Positions 13,101 through 25,100 of a stretch of DNA of 64,000 nt are shown one piece after another (position 1 is the stretch's first letter; every line of letters starts with the position of its first letter). The notes beneath the pieces were generated by a model. That model saw only the letters and a program-made list of their open reading frames with translations, had not been told where the DNA came from and made no database searches. The translations under genes were made by a program, and so were the position numbers. The stretch is from Maniola hyperantus (lineage: Eukaryota > Arthropoda > Insecta > Lepidoptera > Nymphalidae): the NCBI RefSeq assembly GCF_902806685.2, contig NC_048539.1:2492501-2556500 (forward strand). The letters run 5' to 3'.

Positions 13101-16100
13101 TCTCGAGCGCGTCAGATATTCATACTACGTATGCCCCAAGTGCCTCTGATAACAACGGTATACTAATCTGCCGGTTTGCGTGGTGGGGGTAGGCATATAA
13201 AGTAGTCAAAAATGCAAAAAAAAAAAAAAATACTCGAGCGCGTCAGATTTTCGGAAGGGGTGTTGAGTAGGCCCCAAGGAAGCTCCCTTTAAAAAAACTG
13301 ACGATTTCGGCGCGACGATAAGTTATGATGAATTTTTGAAAATGCAAAAAAAAAAGTTTTTTCGAAATACTCGAGCGCGTCAGATTTTCATAGGGGAGGT
13401 TTATCTCGGTATCCTGAAAGCATATTTTCTTAATCTGACAAAAATGTTGGTGGGTTCTCTTAATCTGACCGAAAAAGGTTTTTTGGTTTCTTTTTTTTCC
13501 TTTCTTTCTCCTTGATAAAACGGGGAATTTAAGAATGACAATAAAGCGATAGATACAACCAACGTAAATGTAGATGAAATGTAGTACGAATTGTATTATT
13601 TATTGTATAAAAAAATGAAATGATATAAAAATAGTAATTTCCCGAAATTTCCCTTCTACCGCTTCTTCCCCCACCATCAATGTTGCGAAATTAAGGAAAA
13701 ATACTGGTAGGACGGCATATTTCCGCGAAGCGCTCAGTCTGTATTACATGTTTATGGCAAATTCCTCTTTTTTGCTTCAATTCTTCACTTCGTTTTGCTT
13801 ACGGTACGTCCAAAAAACAATTTGAGGATCAACAGGCTATTGAATAACATAGATACATGGAACTGTACATGTTAATGATACTTTTGTATACAGATACGCG
13901 TAACTTTTTCCGAGTCCACGAAAATTGTCGAGAAGCTTTAGAAAAAAAAAATTTGAGATATAATAAGTCACATAATTTAATTATCGTTATTTCATATCAA
14001 TTTTTTTTAACACCCTCAGTTTTCGAGATATACTCAAAAAACCGGGAGTTTGAGTTTTTTATGATGCTTCAAGTCAAAAAGTTTTAATTTTGGACAAAAA
14101 TGTAAAGAGACCTTTTTTGTGTAAAATAAAATTACCTTTTTTGTTTATTTAAACTTTTTTTTGGTAAAATGTATCGTTCGCGACTTATATGCCGCAACGC
14201 GTTTTTCGGAAGACAAAATGGCTCCTCCACACTTCCGGTCATGCGGAAACCGGCAGATTTTGTATTTTTAGTAAGTTTTAGATTATATTCTTCAAAATAA
14301 AAAAAATAAAAATCGCGCTCGAGAATGCCGGATTAACGTTTTTTTTTACAAGTTCGCGACCCTATAACTCGGCAGCGTCAAGGACTTATCGTCAGATTAG
14401 TTAAATTTAGTCTTAAAACACTAAAATCAACCCCCAATATCTTAATCTGACGCGCTCGAGTATTTCAGACTATCGAATTTTTTTTACTAATCTGATCGTC
14501 TATCCTAGGCGCGCGTCACTACATATAGAGCTAAATACTTTACAAGGTTGTTCTATTAGGTCTAAGGTATCTCTCATATCTTAAACTGCCACGCTCGAGT
14601 ATTACCGAAAATTCCCCTATTCGCCTCCCTAACTATATATTGCGGTTGACCTTACGCACACAAATGCGTTAACCCATATCGGTACACTCACTGCTACAAC
14701 CAAGGCTGAGCGGTCTTCTTGAAATATAACAACAGCTGTATTTGCAGGCGGGCGAATGCGGGGAAAGCGAATCGAGCGTAGCACGAGCGGCGTTGCGGAC
14801 GGGGTGCGCGCGGCTGGCGGCGGCGGGCGAGCGCGCGGGCGGCGGTGCGGCGCGTGCGGCGCACCGCCTGCGACGCGCGCTGTCGCTGCTGCTGCACGCG
14901 AGGACGCATCTAGCGCACGACCATGCGCGTTGCGAGTAAGGCCCTTCTTACATTACGATACTTACAGGCGACTAGTATCCTACGCGAGTCTCGAAGATGA
15001 GTCGCTGAGCAATTTGCGGGACTTATACTTGATGACATGTTTCGGTTTTCGTATAAATTTTGCATATTTTCTCAGTTCATGGGAGCCGATGGACACGAGT
15101 GACAGCGACCCAGAAACGCAACCGGCTGCCGAAAAAGGTAGCATCGAAAAGACTGAAAAGGTACATAGACCAGAATTTATTAAATAATGATGATTTTGGA
15201 TTAGGACCTCCTTTCCAACTGTGTATGAACATTATGAAACTATAATCAGTACCCTTATTATAAATGCGAAAGTGTGTTTGTTTGTTGGTTTATTTTTTGC
15301 ATGGGTATAGTTTAAGGCCTAGAGTAGAGAGTGACATAGGCTACTTTTTGTCCCGGAAAATCAAAGAGTTCCCACGGGATTTATAAAACCTAGATCCACG
15401 CGTAGGTACGAATCAGCTAGTTTCAATATAATTTTGAAAACTATAAAATGCTTTGAAATTTCGTTACATTTAGTTTTTTTTTAATAGAGATAGCGAGCAA
15501 ACGATCAGGCGGGTCACCTGATGTTAAGTGATTAACGCCGCCCATGAACATTTGCAGCACCAGAGGAACCGCCGATGCGTTGCCGGCCTTTTATTAATTT
15601 GTTGGTCCGCCCCTTGAATAACCCCATGTTGTAATCTAGTAGGAACACCGCCGATGGGAGTTAGTAGTTAGTTGATTAGAACTAACATTTTTCTTCAGAC
15701 CACGTGTTACTAAAGTGCGGCGCACTACAGGTACTTAACATCACACAAAAAGCACAGTATAAAGAGAGGCACAGTAGTCCGACGCCGCAGAACCTTCTTC
15801 AACCCCTAGTGCTCACCCCCAGGCGAAGCTATGCGCTCACCACCCCACCCAGTGAGTCTGTGGTGGCCAGTACAGCATACTCAATCCGAATCGAGAAACA
15901 CTTTACTACAATGAACCGAAAGCTTAATTTGCTATATTTGCAGTCAGGGTTTCCTGATTGGATATGTTGGCAACTCTATTGTAAACACCTTGTCTTCCCA
16001 TATTCACACAAATAAATATTATAATATTTCATTTCATTTCATTTCACTTCCGCTGAAACAGGTCGAATCTGTGTGATGCAACATGCAGCATGCGAAGTGC

Positions 16101-19100
16101 ACCGCCCGGCCTCCCATTGCTAACCATGCAGGCAAAAGCAGCCAATAGGCAACCAATACGCAACACCACCACATACAGATTCGACCTGTTTCAGCGGATT
16201 ATAGCAAATTAAGCATTTGGTTCATTGTATAACATGGACTTCCGCAAAGTAACGCCTGCTTCTATACAACATTTACAGCAGTTTACTGAACAGAAGGTTA
16301 CTAATATGACATTTCCAGTTGAGCCTCAATAGCTCAACCGGTAAAGGAGTGGACTGAGAACCGAAAGGTCGACGGTTCAAACCCCGCCCGTTGCACTATT
16401 GTCGTACCTACTCCTAGCACAAGCTTCACGCTTAGTTGGAGAGGAAATGGGAATATTAGTCATTTAACATGGCTAATATTCTTTTAAAAAAATATATATA
16501 TATATATATATATATATAGGAGCAGTTGAACTGGGCGGCGCGAGGCTGCGCGCTGGCGGGGCGCGCGGACAGCGTGCGGCGCGCGCTGCGCATGCTCGTG
16601 CGCACGCTCGCGCACCTCCTCCCGCAGGTACCACAAGCTTACTTTACAGCAAGCTTAGATTGCTGTATAGTACACGGCCGAAATTAATGTACATCGACTT
16701 TAAGAAGGAGATAGCAAATGTATAGAGCACTGTCTCTGTTGTTGAGACCGATATAACGTCATATGGGTATGAGTGACAGAGACAACGCTCTACAAAGCCG
16801 AAATGTCATTTTAAAAGGCCGATGTACATTACTTTCGGCCACGTACTGTACGTGTTTTGACTCGGATGTACCTAGCTCTGCAGTAGGCAGGTAAAGCGGG
16901 TCAAATCCCGAGCATGCATACTTCTAATTTTTCGAAGCTAACTGCGTCACTTGTTTTAACCGTGAAGAAAAATATCGTGAGGACAACTGCATGCCTGAGA
17001 GTTCTCCATAATGTTTTCAAAGGTGCATGGAGTCTGCCAATCCACACTTGGCCAGCTGGTGGACTGTGACCAACCCTTCTCATTCTAAGAGGAGACCCTT
17101 GCTCCAAGCTAGCGACGGGTTGAAGTTTGATAATGATGATAACTACTTGCCATGAAATGTCAAAAATGCTCACTGTATTGTTTTAGTTCAGCGATATGTT
17201 ATAATTGAATGATCAAACAAATTTACCAAGTGAAGTTCGGTCTTGATTGGGACATCTTCGGCGAAGAGATTTAACTTTTAAGGTTTTAAGGTTATATGTT
17301 TTAATAATTACTCACTTCTATTTCATGAAGACCATTTGGCTGTTAGTGTGAGGGCACACGTACACGTTGTTATAGTGTGCGTGTTGCCGTACACTATAAC
17401 AACGTGTACGTGGTTTCAACCGCAATTTCGACCGCGACCCGGTACGCCTACAAATGCGTTAACGCTCGGCAAACTCATTACTATTTACTACATCCAAGGC
17501 TGAGCGATGACCGCTCAGCATTCTATACCTATATTTAACACGGTAAACGATGGTGCAGGACGCGATCCGTGGCGAGGCGAGTGGTGCGAGCTCAGCCAGG
17601 CCGGTGCCGGAGGGCGGCGCCGCACCGGACAGCGGCGCGCTGCCCGTGCCGCGCGGCTTTGCCGACAGCCGCCGCTCCTCCGCCGCCTCCGCCGTCTCCG
17701 CCGCCTCCATGCAACCAGAGAAGTAAGCCAATCAAGCAATCTGCCTCGCTTGCATACAAAGGCCTCAAGAGCGAGCCACCACACATGGTCACCACCCACT
17801 TCTTAGCGTGGGCCCTTAAGCGTGCTGTAGTCGGGCGTTAAGCGAAACGGGACGTGCAGCGTTCGTCTCAGTAACGTCATGTTCATATTTCATACACACA
17901 AAAGCGTCCTGAGTAGCAGTACCGGCACGGCGCTCTCTTACTGCACGCTGCTCACCTTACAAGATGTGCCTCAGCCCTTAGTCTTAAGGACGTTGTCCTT
18001 CCCAGCGCAGTGGAGATCGTCCTTCGCTTCGCTTGCCGGCACGCGGTCCCCGGTCCTTTCCAGTACATTACCCCAGCGGCCATCAAGACACTACATGGAC
18101 ACTACTACTTCAGCTTGTTAATCTGTTGGACTTTACCGTCCACTTTACGGGCTTACCGTTTACTCTCCTACGGATTTCCTTTTTGACTCTCTTATTCTTT
18201 GCGATTGAAATATATTTTTCTTTTCTTTTGTTCACAGCATTCCAGATGTAGATGAAGACATAGTTAAGTTAATAAGTTCAAACCCACAAGATCGTGTAGA
18301 CAGCTTGGACGTTGATAAGTGTAGTCGCAAACCATGCTCAATATCGCCTCAGGACCGTCTTTCGCCTTCCAATCTTTCCTCCTGTGATACTAGCTCCTGT
18401 AAAAACCTCCTGAGGCCCGATATCGAGCGGACTAGCACCACGTATAATAGCAGTAGTCTTACAATACCTAACTTAGTTATCTCAGACGATAGTGATAAGA
18501 GAGATTCGTTAATACAGGGAGAAACTTATGAATCGGACCAATTGACTATAATAGACATCGACAAACCGTATACGGACGACGTGCACTTCCAAGATGTTTG
18601 CGACAGAGAGACGCCGGGGAGCGGAGACTGCACGCCGGAGATGAAGCTCTCCAGCGCAGACCTGGAGCTAGATGCGACCAGTTCCGAGGGGTCCAACATT
18701 AGCGACGACTTTAGCTTAATATCGGAGATCATTGACTCCAAACCGGGAGACACGGAGGAGAGTGTCGGTATTGGACACATCGATTCACCCGAAATTTCTG
18801 ATACGTACATGAATTCTGAAACTATACACGGTGAATCTATAATGGATGACATCAGCTCGATGCTTGGACAAGACGTTCTTCTAGCGATGATGGGCAAAAA
18901 CGGCGAAAACGAGACTTATACGGATGACACGACTCTATTCACGTCAGATACAGTTTCCGATATCCCCGTGGACGTGGACAGCCGTCATCCCAGTTTAGAA
19001 AGGAAAACTAAAGGGAAAATGAAATACATATCGAAAATCAAAAAACCCGCCGAAAACGAAGTTGAGAAGTTTGGTTACGAGAACAGAGTATTTTATATCG

Positions 19101-22100
19101 AAAACGCGGCGAAAGCTGAAGAGCAAATCAAATATTGCAGCTTAGCACAATTTGAAGAAGGAAATGATATTGCAAGAAAGTCGTTTCGGAAAGCACTGAG
19201 GAAAAGTATGAAGAAGAAAGTGGTTGACGAGACAAGTCTAAAGAATCTTTTGCCCAAAACAACAGAAGAGCTTTCATCAAGAGGTGATGAAACTCCGAAT
19301 GTTCGAACTTCCCCAAAAAAGGAATTACCGAAAACGATACCAGACATTGAAGAGAAGAAATCCGAATTTAGAGAACAAATACAATTTCCTCAAGTGAGCG
19401 TTGTAGTTGAACCTCCATCGCCGTCTCACAGCGAAGAAAGAAGCGTCAAAACCTGTCAAAGCCGTATGGCGTCAGTTCTAAGTGATATATACGACCAAGG
19501 AACGGACACGTTAAGTGTCTACTCTCCAGAACCTAATGTTAGAGATAGAGAAAGACGACAATCTGACAATCCAAAACTTCTAGGCTCAGACCCGGAATAT
19601 GGCCAGTTCCTCAGTTGCTCCCCAGCAGCCACCAGGAGGATATCATGCGGGAGTCTCTTCAAGCCGGGCGAACCTGACAAGTTAGTTGAATTATTTGATT
19701 ATATACTTCAATAAACATTTCCTGATTGTTATGATCTGCATTAAATTCAAATGACCTTACTTGTTTCTTTTACATGCGCAAATACTGCTAAGTACCTATC
19801 GAATATTTAAAACTCGTATTTTTAACATGATGAATGAAGGCTGATGCACAAAAATCTCCAAATAAAGTTTAATCAAAAATCTTTTAAAAAGCAGGCTATC
19901 AACATCAGTGTCATCAATATGGGGTGAAGGCGGCACTGCAGGTGGTGGAGGAAGTACAACCAAGTCGGATACCAGCGAACGAGCTAAAAAGCTGCCAATC
20001 ATCAATCCCTTGGTCTCCCTACCAGCATGGCCACATGTCACACAAGGTTTCATAAGCCAATGTCTTTTGGCCAATGCTGATGCGCTATGTGCTGCAGTAA
20101 GCCCATTGATGGATCCCGATGAGACCCTCCTAGAAGGATTTTATGAACGAGCGGTAATGAACAACTATTTTGGAATTGGTATAGATGCGAAGATAACCCT
20201 GGATTTTCATAACAAAAGGGAGGAGCATCCTGAGAAATGTAGATCAAGGGCGAGGAATTATATGTGGTATGGTGTCCTCGGGTCGAAGGAGTGGGTTAAC
20301 AGGACGTACAGGTAGGCAATATTTACTTTAATAATAACCATATACCTACTTAGTCATATTAGTAATGAAAATATTTTTTAGCTTTTGGTAGAAGTACTTT
20401 GATGAAAAAAATAAGAGCCAGAAATTTCAAATTGAAATTAGGTGCTAATAATCTCATCTTAAATAATCAATTATCATGCTCGTAATAAACCAAGTAGTTT
20501 GCAAAATATTTTGGAAATATAATTGAAAAAACATATTTTTTAATCAATGTTAAGACATCAATTAAAAAGTATAATATTTTTATTGTACTTATATGCTGTA
20601 GTGTAGTGACTTTTCAGACATCTGGGACAGCGTGTCCAGTTGGAATGCGATGGACAAAGGATACCACTCCCAGAGCTCCAGGGAATCGTCGTGCTGAATA
20701 TATCTTCGTTCATGGGAGGGACCAACTTTTGGGGAGGGACGAGAGGAGACGATATCTTTCTTGCTCCGTCTTTTGACGATCGGATATTGGAAGTGAGTAA
20801 AATTTTAATATTTTTAAACTTTTCAGTAATGATAATCTCCAATAACACCAAGTTACAGAGAAAAACTATCTTACGTCTTTCAGACCCAGGTGAATATACC
20901 TTTCCAACCCACGGTAGATTTCATGACATTCTGTCCTATCTACTAGGAGCTCATTAATTGCGTAATGATAGTTACCAAGTTGTAGCCAAGGTTTCCCACC
21001 TTTTACCGATAATAAAACATTTAATTTCATGTGCCGTGTACCGTGAACGTTTGCACCCTTATGTAGTCGACATCCAATCTACTCGTACGAAACGTTTTTG
21101 CTAAACGTTTCTGATACGAACCGCTAAGGTGTGGAATGTCTTCCGGCGTCAGTGTTTCCTGCCACGTACTTATAGCTTGAATACCTTCAAGGCAAGCGTG
21201 AATAGGTCTTCTAGGCAATTGCGCTCTAACCTCATCATTGCTCCGTACCTCAAGCATAACTATCGTCAAGTGCAAGCCTATCTGACAGTTTAAAAAAATG
21301 CCCATTAGATTTGGCTTCTGCATAAAATTTTACATCAATATTTACTGTGCGCAGGTGGTAGCAGTATTTGGCTCAGCACAGATGGCTGCGTCACGCCTGA
21401 TAAACCTGCAGAAACACCGTATAGCGCAGTGCAGGGCTGTGCAGATCAACATCCTGGGCGAAGAATGCGTGCCCGTGCAGGTGGACGGTGAGGCGTGGCT
21501 GCAGCCGCCCGGCTGCGTGCGCATCATACACAAGAACAGGGCGCAGATGCTGTGCCGCTCCAGGGCGTTGGAGACCAGCTTGAGGTTTGTGCTGCAACAC
21601 CGTGTAGCGCAGTGCAGGGCTGTGTCGAGAACATGACTGTCTGATGATGATGACAAGAAATTTGTGGATGTCTAACACATCCTTCGGTTATTGTTCCTTG
21701 GGTTATGGGCATGGCAGGCTAAGGTTCGTACAAGTCTGGCTCATTACAGATCACGCCACATTTCACTTGAACTCGACTCATGACCTCTAGCAACACTGAA
21801 ACTTGCAAGCTTACCCTCAAAAGAATGTCTTTTGAAATGGAGATCCACCTAGTAAAGATTCAAAATTGGTAAGTTCCTAAAGGAATGACAACTCTTGGGT
21901 TTTACCTAATCGAAAATGTTAAAGCAGGAGTAGCAACTTATAGTGTCGGAAGTCAAAATCTTCTTAGAATCACTTAGCCAACAAAATTGACAAACGCTGG
22001 TAAAGTCTTGAGGATAAGGAATTCTAATTATTAGTTATACGACATGATTTCGTGGGTTACCACCCATTTTAGCATCGAGTGTACCCTACAATGATTATTT

Positions 22101-25100
22101 TATTTTCTCTTTAAAATAAAATAACAGAACATAACCTCAGTATTTTCCATTCCATAGAACTTGGGATGAAATTAATTTTTGTTAATTTTTTTTTTGGTTT
22201 AAGTACTTATTTAAAAATGTAAATTACTGCAAAGGTTATAAAATTAGTAAAAATTGTTTTAGGTAATGTTGTTATAACGAATAGTAATAAGAATTTAAAA
22301 ACAAAATGTTACATGAAGAGAGAAAATAAAAGGCTTATTTATTTATTTAGAACTTGGGATGAGAAGCAGCAACAGAAAGCGCACGCGGGCGCGCCCATGC
22401 GTTCTCTGGCGCCCGCCGAAGCAGCACACTTGCTGGTCTTACTGGATGACGTCAACACCATAGTCAAACACGTGAGTTGTCTATGAAACTTCGTTATGTT
22501 TTTTTGTTTCTTGAAGTAATTAGTGCTTAAAACTTTAGCTTTGTAAGGTATTTTACTTCCGTTACAGTTCTTGCAATTTACGAAGGCGAGTGAACTTTAC
22601 TTGTGGTTACGTCGTTTACACGGACATTGTGTAGGTGTGCGTGCATGTCGGACCAGTCAGTCGCGAGCAAGCGCTTGCAAACGCATTTGTAGCTTTTTGT
22701 ATCTGCAAATACAATTTTCTCTAAAATCTTTAATTTTTAGTACTTATGACCAATATTAGTAACACTTAAAATATGACCAATATTAGCCTAACTTCAAGTG
22801 ACTAATATAAATCTAATAGATGACTCTATGCCTAATTTTAAATTTGTTGTTATAAGTCCCGCAAATTGCTATTGCGCTGGAACCGTGTCTCATTAACATC
22901 GAAATGACGTCAGCAGAAATAAAAAATATACCATCAGCTTGAAACTTCAGTCTAGTGCTGACGTCACTAAAATGGCGGCCACGCGCAATTTGCGGAACTT
23001 ATACTTAGTTGCATTTTAAATAGGGCAGCCTCACTTGAAAATTAAATAAATTAGTCTTTGATATTCGAAATAACATTAATTTAATCAAAAGATTCAGGAA
23101 TTAGCCTTAGAAGTCTAATATATAAGTAACCTACTGAAAAATACTTATGGCTTGTAATAACTTAGTTATAAAGTTAAACATTAAAACACCCACAGATAAA
23201 ACTGGCGTGCATAAGTGAAAACAGCACCGCGGGGACCGGCCGAGTGTGCAGTTCTCTGGCGATAGCGCGGCGCATCTCAGCGCAGGCCGACGCGCTTCAA
23301 GACGCCGAGGGGAAACTCCTGCCTCCGCCGCAACTGAGACGCTTGTTGGCTACACTAGTTAGTGCAAGTTTAATTAAAATCGGGTCAGGAGAAGAAATTA
23401 AATAAATTAAAGCTAATTAAAACTAGCCTAGGACATGTAATACAACTTGGTAGAAACAACTCCGACAAGGAAGCTGACAAAAGAATACAGCTGGGCTGGG
23501 CAGCATTTGGAAAATTGCCCCAAGTCTCCAATTCGTCGATACCCCAAAACCTAAAGACGAAAGACTTTAATGAGTGTGTCCTACATGTGATGGCGTATAG
23601 CGCTGAGACGTGGACATTGACAGTTGGTCTTGTCCACAAGTTCAAAGTCGCTCAGTGTGCTATGGAGCGGGCTATGTTGGGTGTCTCTCTGAGGGACAAA
23701 ATCCGTAACGAGGAAATCCGTCGGATAACCAAAGTGACTGACATAGCTCAACGAATTAGCCAGCTGAAGTGGCAGTGGGCAGGCCACGTCTGCCGCAGAA
23801 CCGATGGCCGCTGGGGCAGACGTGTTCGGTGAGTCGAGACCGCGTATCGGCAAGCGCAGTGTGGGACGACCGCTGCACTAACGACCTTAAGAAAGTAGCG
23901 GGAAGTGGGTGGAGGAAGGCAGAGGATCGTGTGTGGTGGCGCGCTCTTGGGAAGGCCTATGTCCAGCAGTGGGCGCAAACAGGCTGATTGATTGATGGAT
24001 AATTAAAACTGTTTGAAATTAAGCGATATCCCTTTTAATAACACAGGTGGAAAGTTGTAACGAGCTTTTGGACAGCGGGGCTAACCTGGGTAGTGCATCA
24101 ATAGGCCTGCGGGCACATCTGGCGCGCTGCTCGACACGAGACGGACTCGCGTACATACAAGCGGATGAGGTATGTTTACATATAATATAATGAATTAATT
24201 AATTACAGTTCTTGCAATTCACGAAGGCTAGTGAACTTTACTTGTGGTAACGTCGTTTACATGGTCATTGCGTAAGTGTGCGTGCATGTCGGACCAATCA
24301 GTCGCGAGCAAGCGCTGTCAAACGCACACATTTAGTGTACCTTCCGTATACCGATACGACTTAAACACAAACATGAGTCAGTGGCCTTCGTGAAACGCAA
24401 GAACTATACACATAGGTTAAAATCCAAAATCCACAACGTTATTACTATAATGTTATCTATATCGTTTTCAGTAAATTGGTTTTTTTAATATTCAAATAAA
24501 CCGAGAAGAACCAGCTAGAAATTTGGCGGTTGCTCTTTCATAGATTCGTTTAACACGCAAAACAATCCACGCTCTTGTATAATTTTTGTTTGATAGTGCA
24601 ATATCTTTAATCTAAAAACAAACTTTGAATAGATAGAAATTAAATATTGGTACCCACAACTCTGCTAAGGTCCCCATTTATTTATTATTAGACTAGCTGA
24701 TGCCCGCGACTTCGTACGCGTGGATTTAGATCTTTAAAAATCCCTTGGGAACTCTTTGATTTCCCAGGATGAAAAGTAGCCTATGCCACTCTCCAGGTCT
24801 TTAACTATAGGTACCCAAGTGAAAACTTACGTCTTACATACGATTGAAGGACAAACCAACAAACCAATAAATCAATAAACCAACAAACAAACACACTTTC
24901 ACATTTATAATATGGGTGATAAAATGGGTGAAACTGATATGGCTCTAATTATTAAAAAAAAATTAAAATAAAAGATACCCAAGATAAAATTGATGATTTC
25001 GAGAATATTATTTTAACAATTTATTTTGTCATCACTCCCGCACTGTCCAGTCATCACACGATAATATTCCAAAGACATACCGTAGAATGTCTCTAGATGG

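Noticed and set aside
13857..14087. 76-codon frame inside the 1.7-kb element as a transposase remnant
   Set aside because: The encoded text is AT-driven low complexity without any transposase motif.
14694..14939. Long open frames on both strands over the GC-rich exon at 14748-14935
   Set aside because: Only the frame that joins exons 5 and 7 fits; the others follow from high GC content and few stop codons.
16318..16400. A functional tRNA gene before DGK exon 9
   Set aside because: Same reason: tRNA-like head of a SINE continuing into a SINE body and (TA)n tail.
17459..17841. Several overlapping open frames on both strands around 17500-17800
   Set aside because: Low-complexity GC-rich DNA gives Arg- or Ala-rich frames in all directions; only 17559-17722 continues the DGK frame.
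18526..19347. Minus-strand frames of 60-123 codons inside the large DGK exon
   Set aside because: They mirror a long coding exon on the opposite strand and resemble no family.
21342..21712. Minus-strand frames across DGK exon 14 and its echo
   Set aside because: They are the antisense of a highly conserved exon and its copy.
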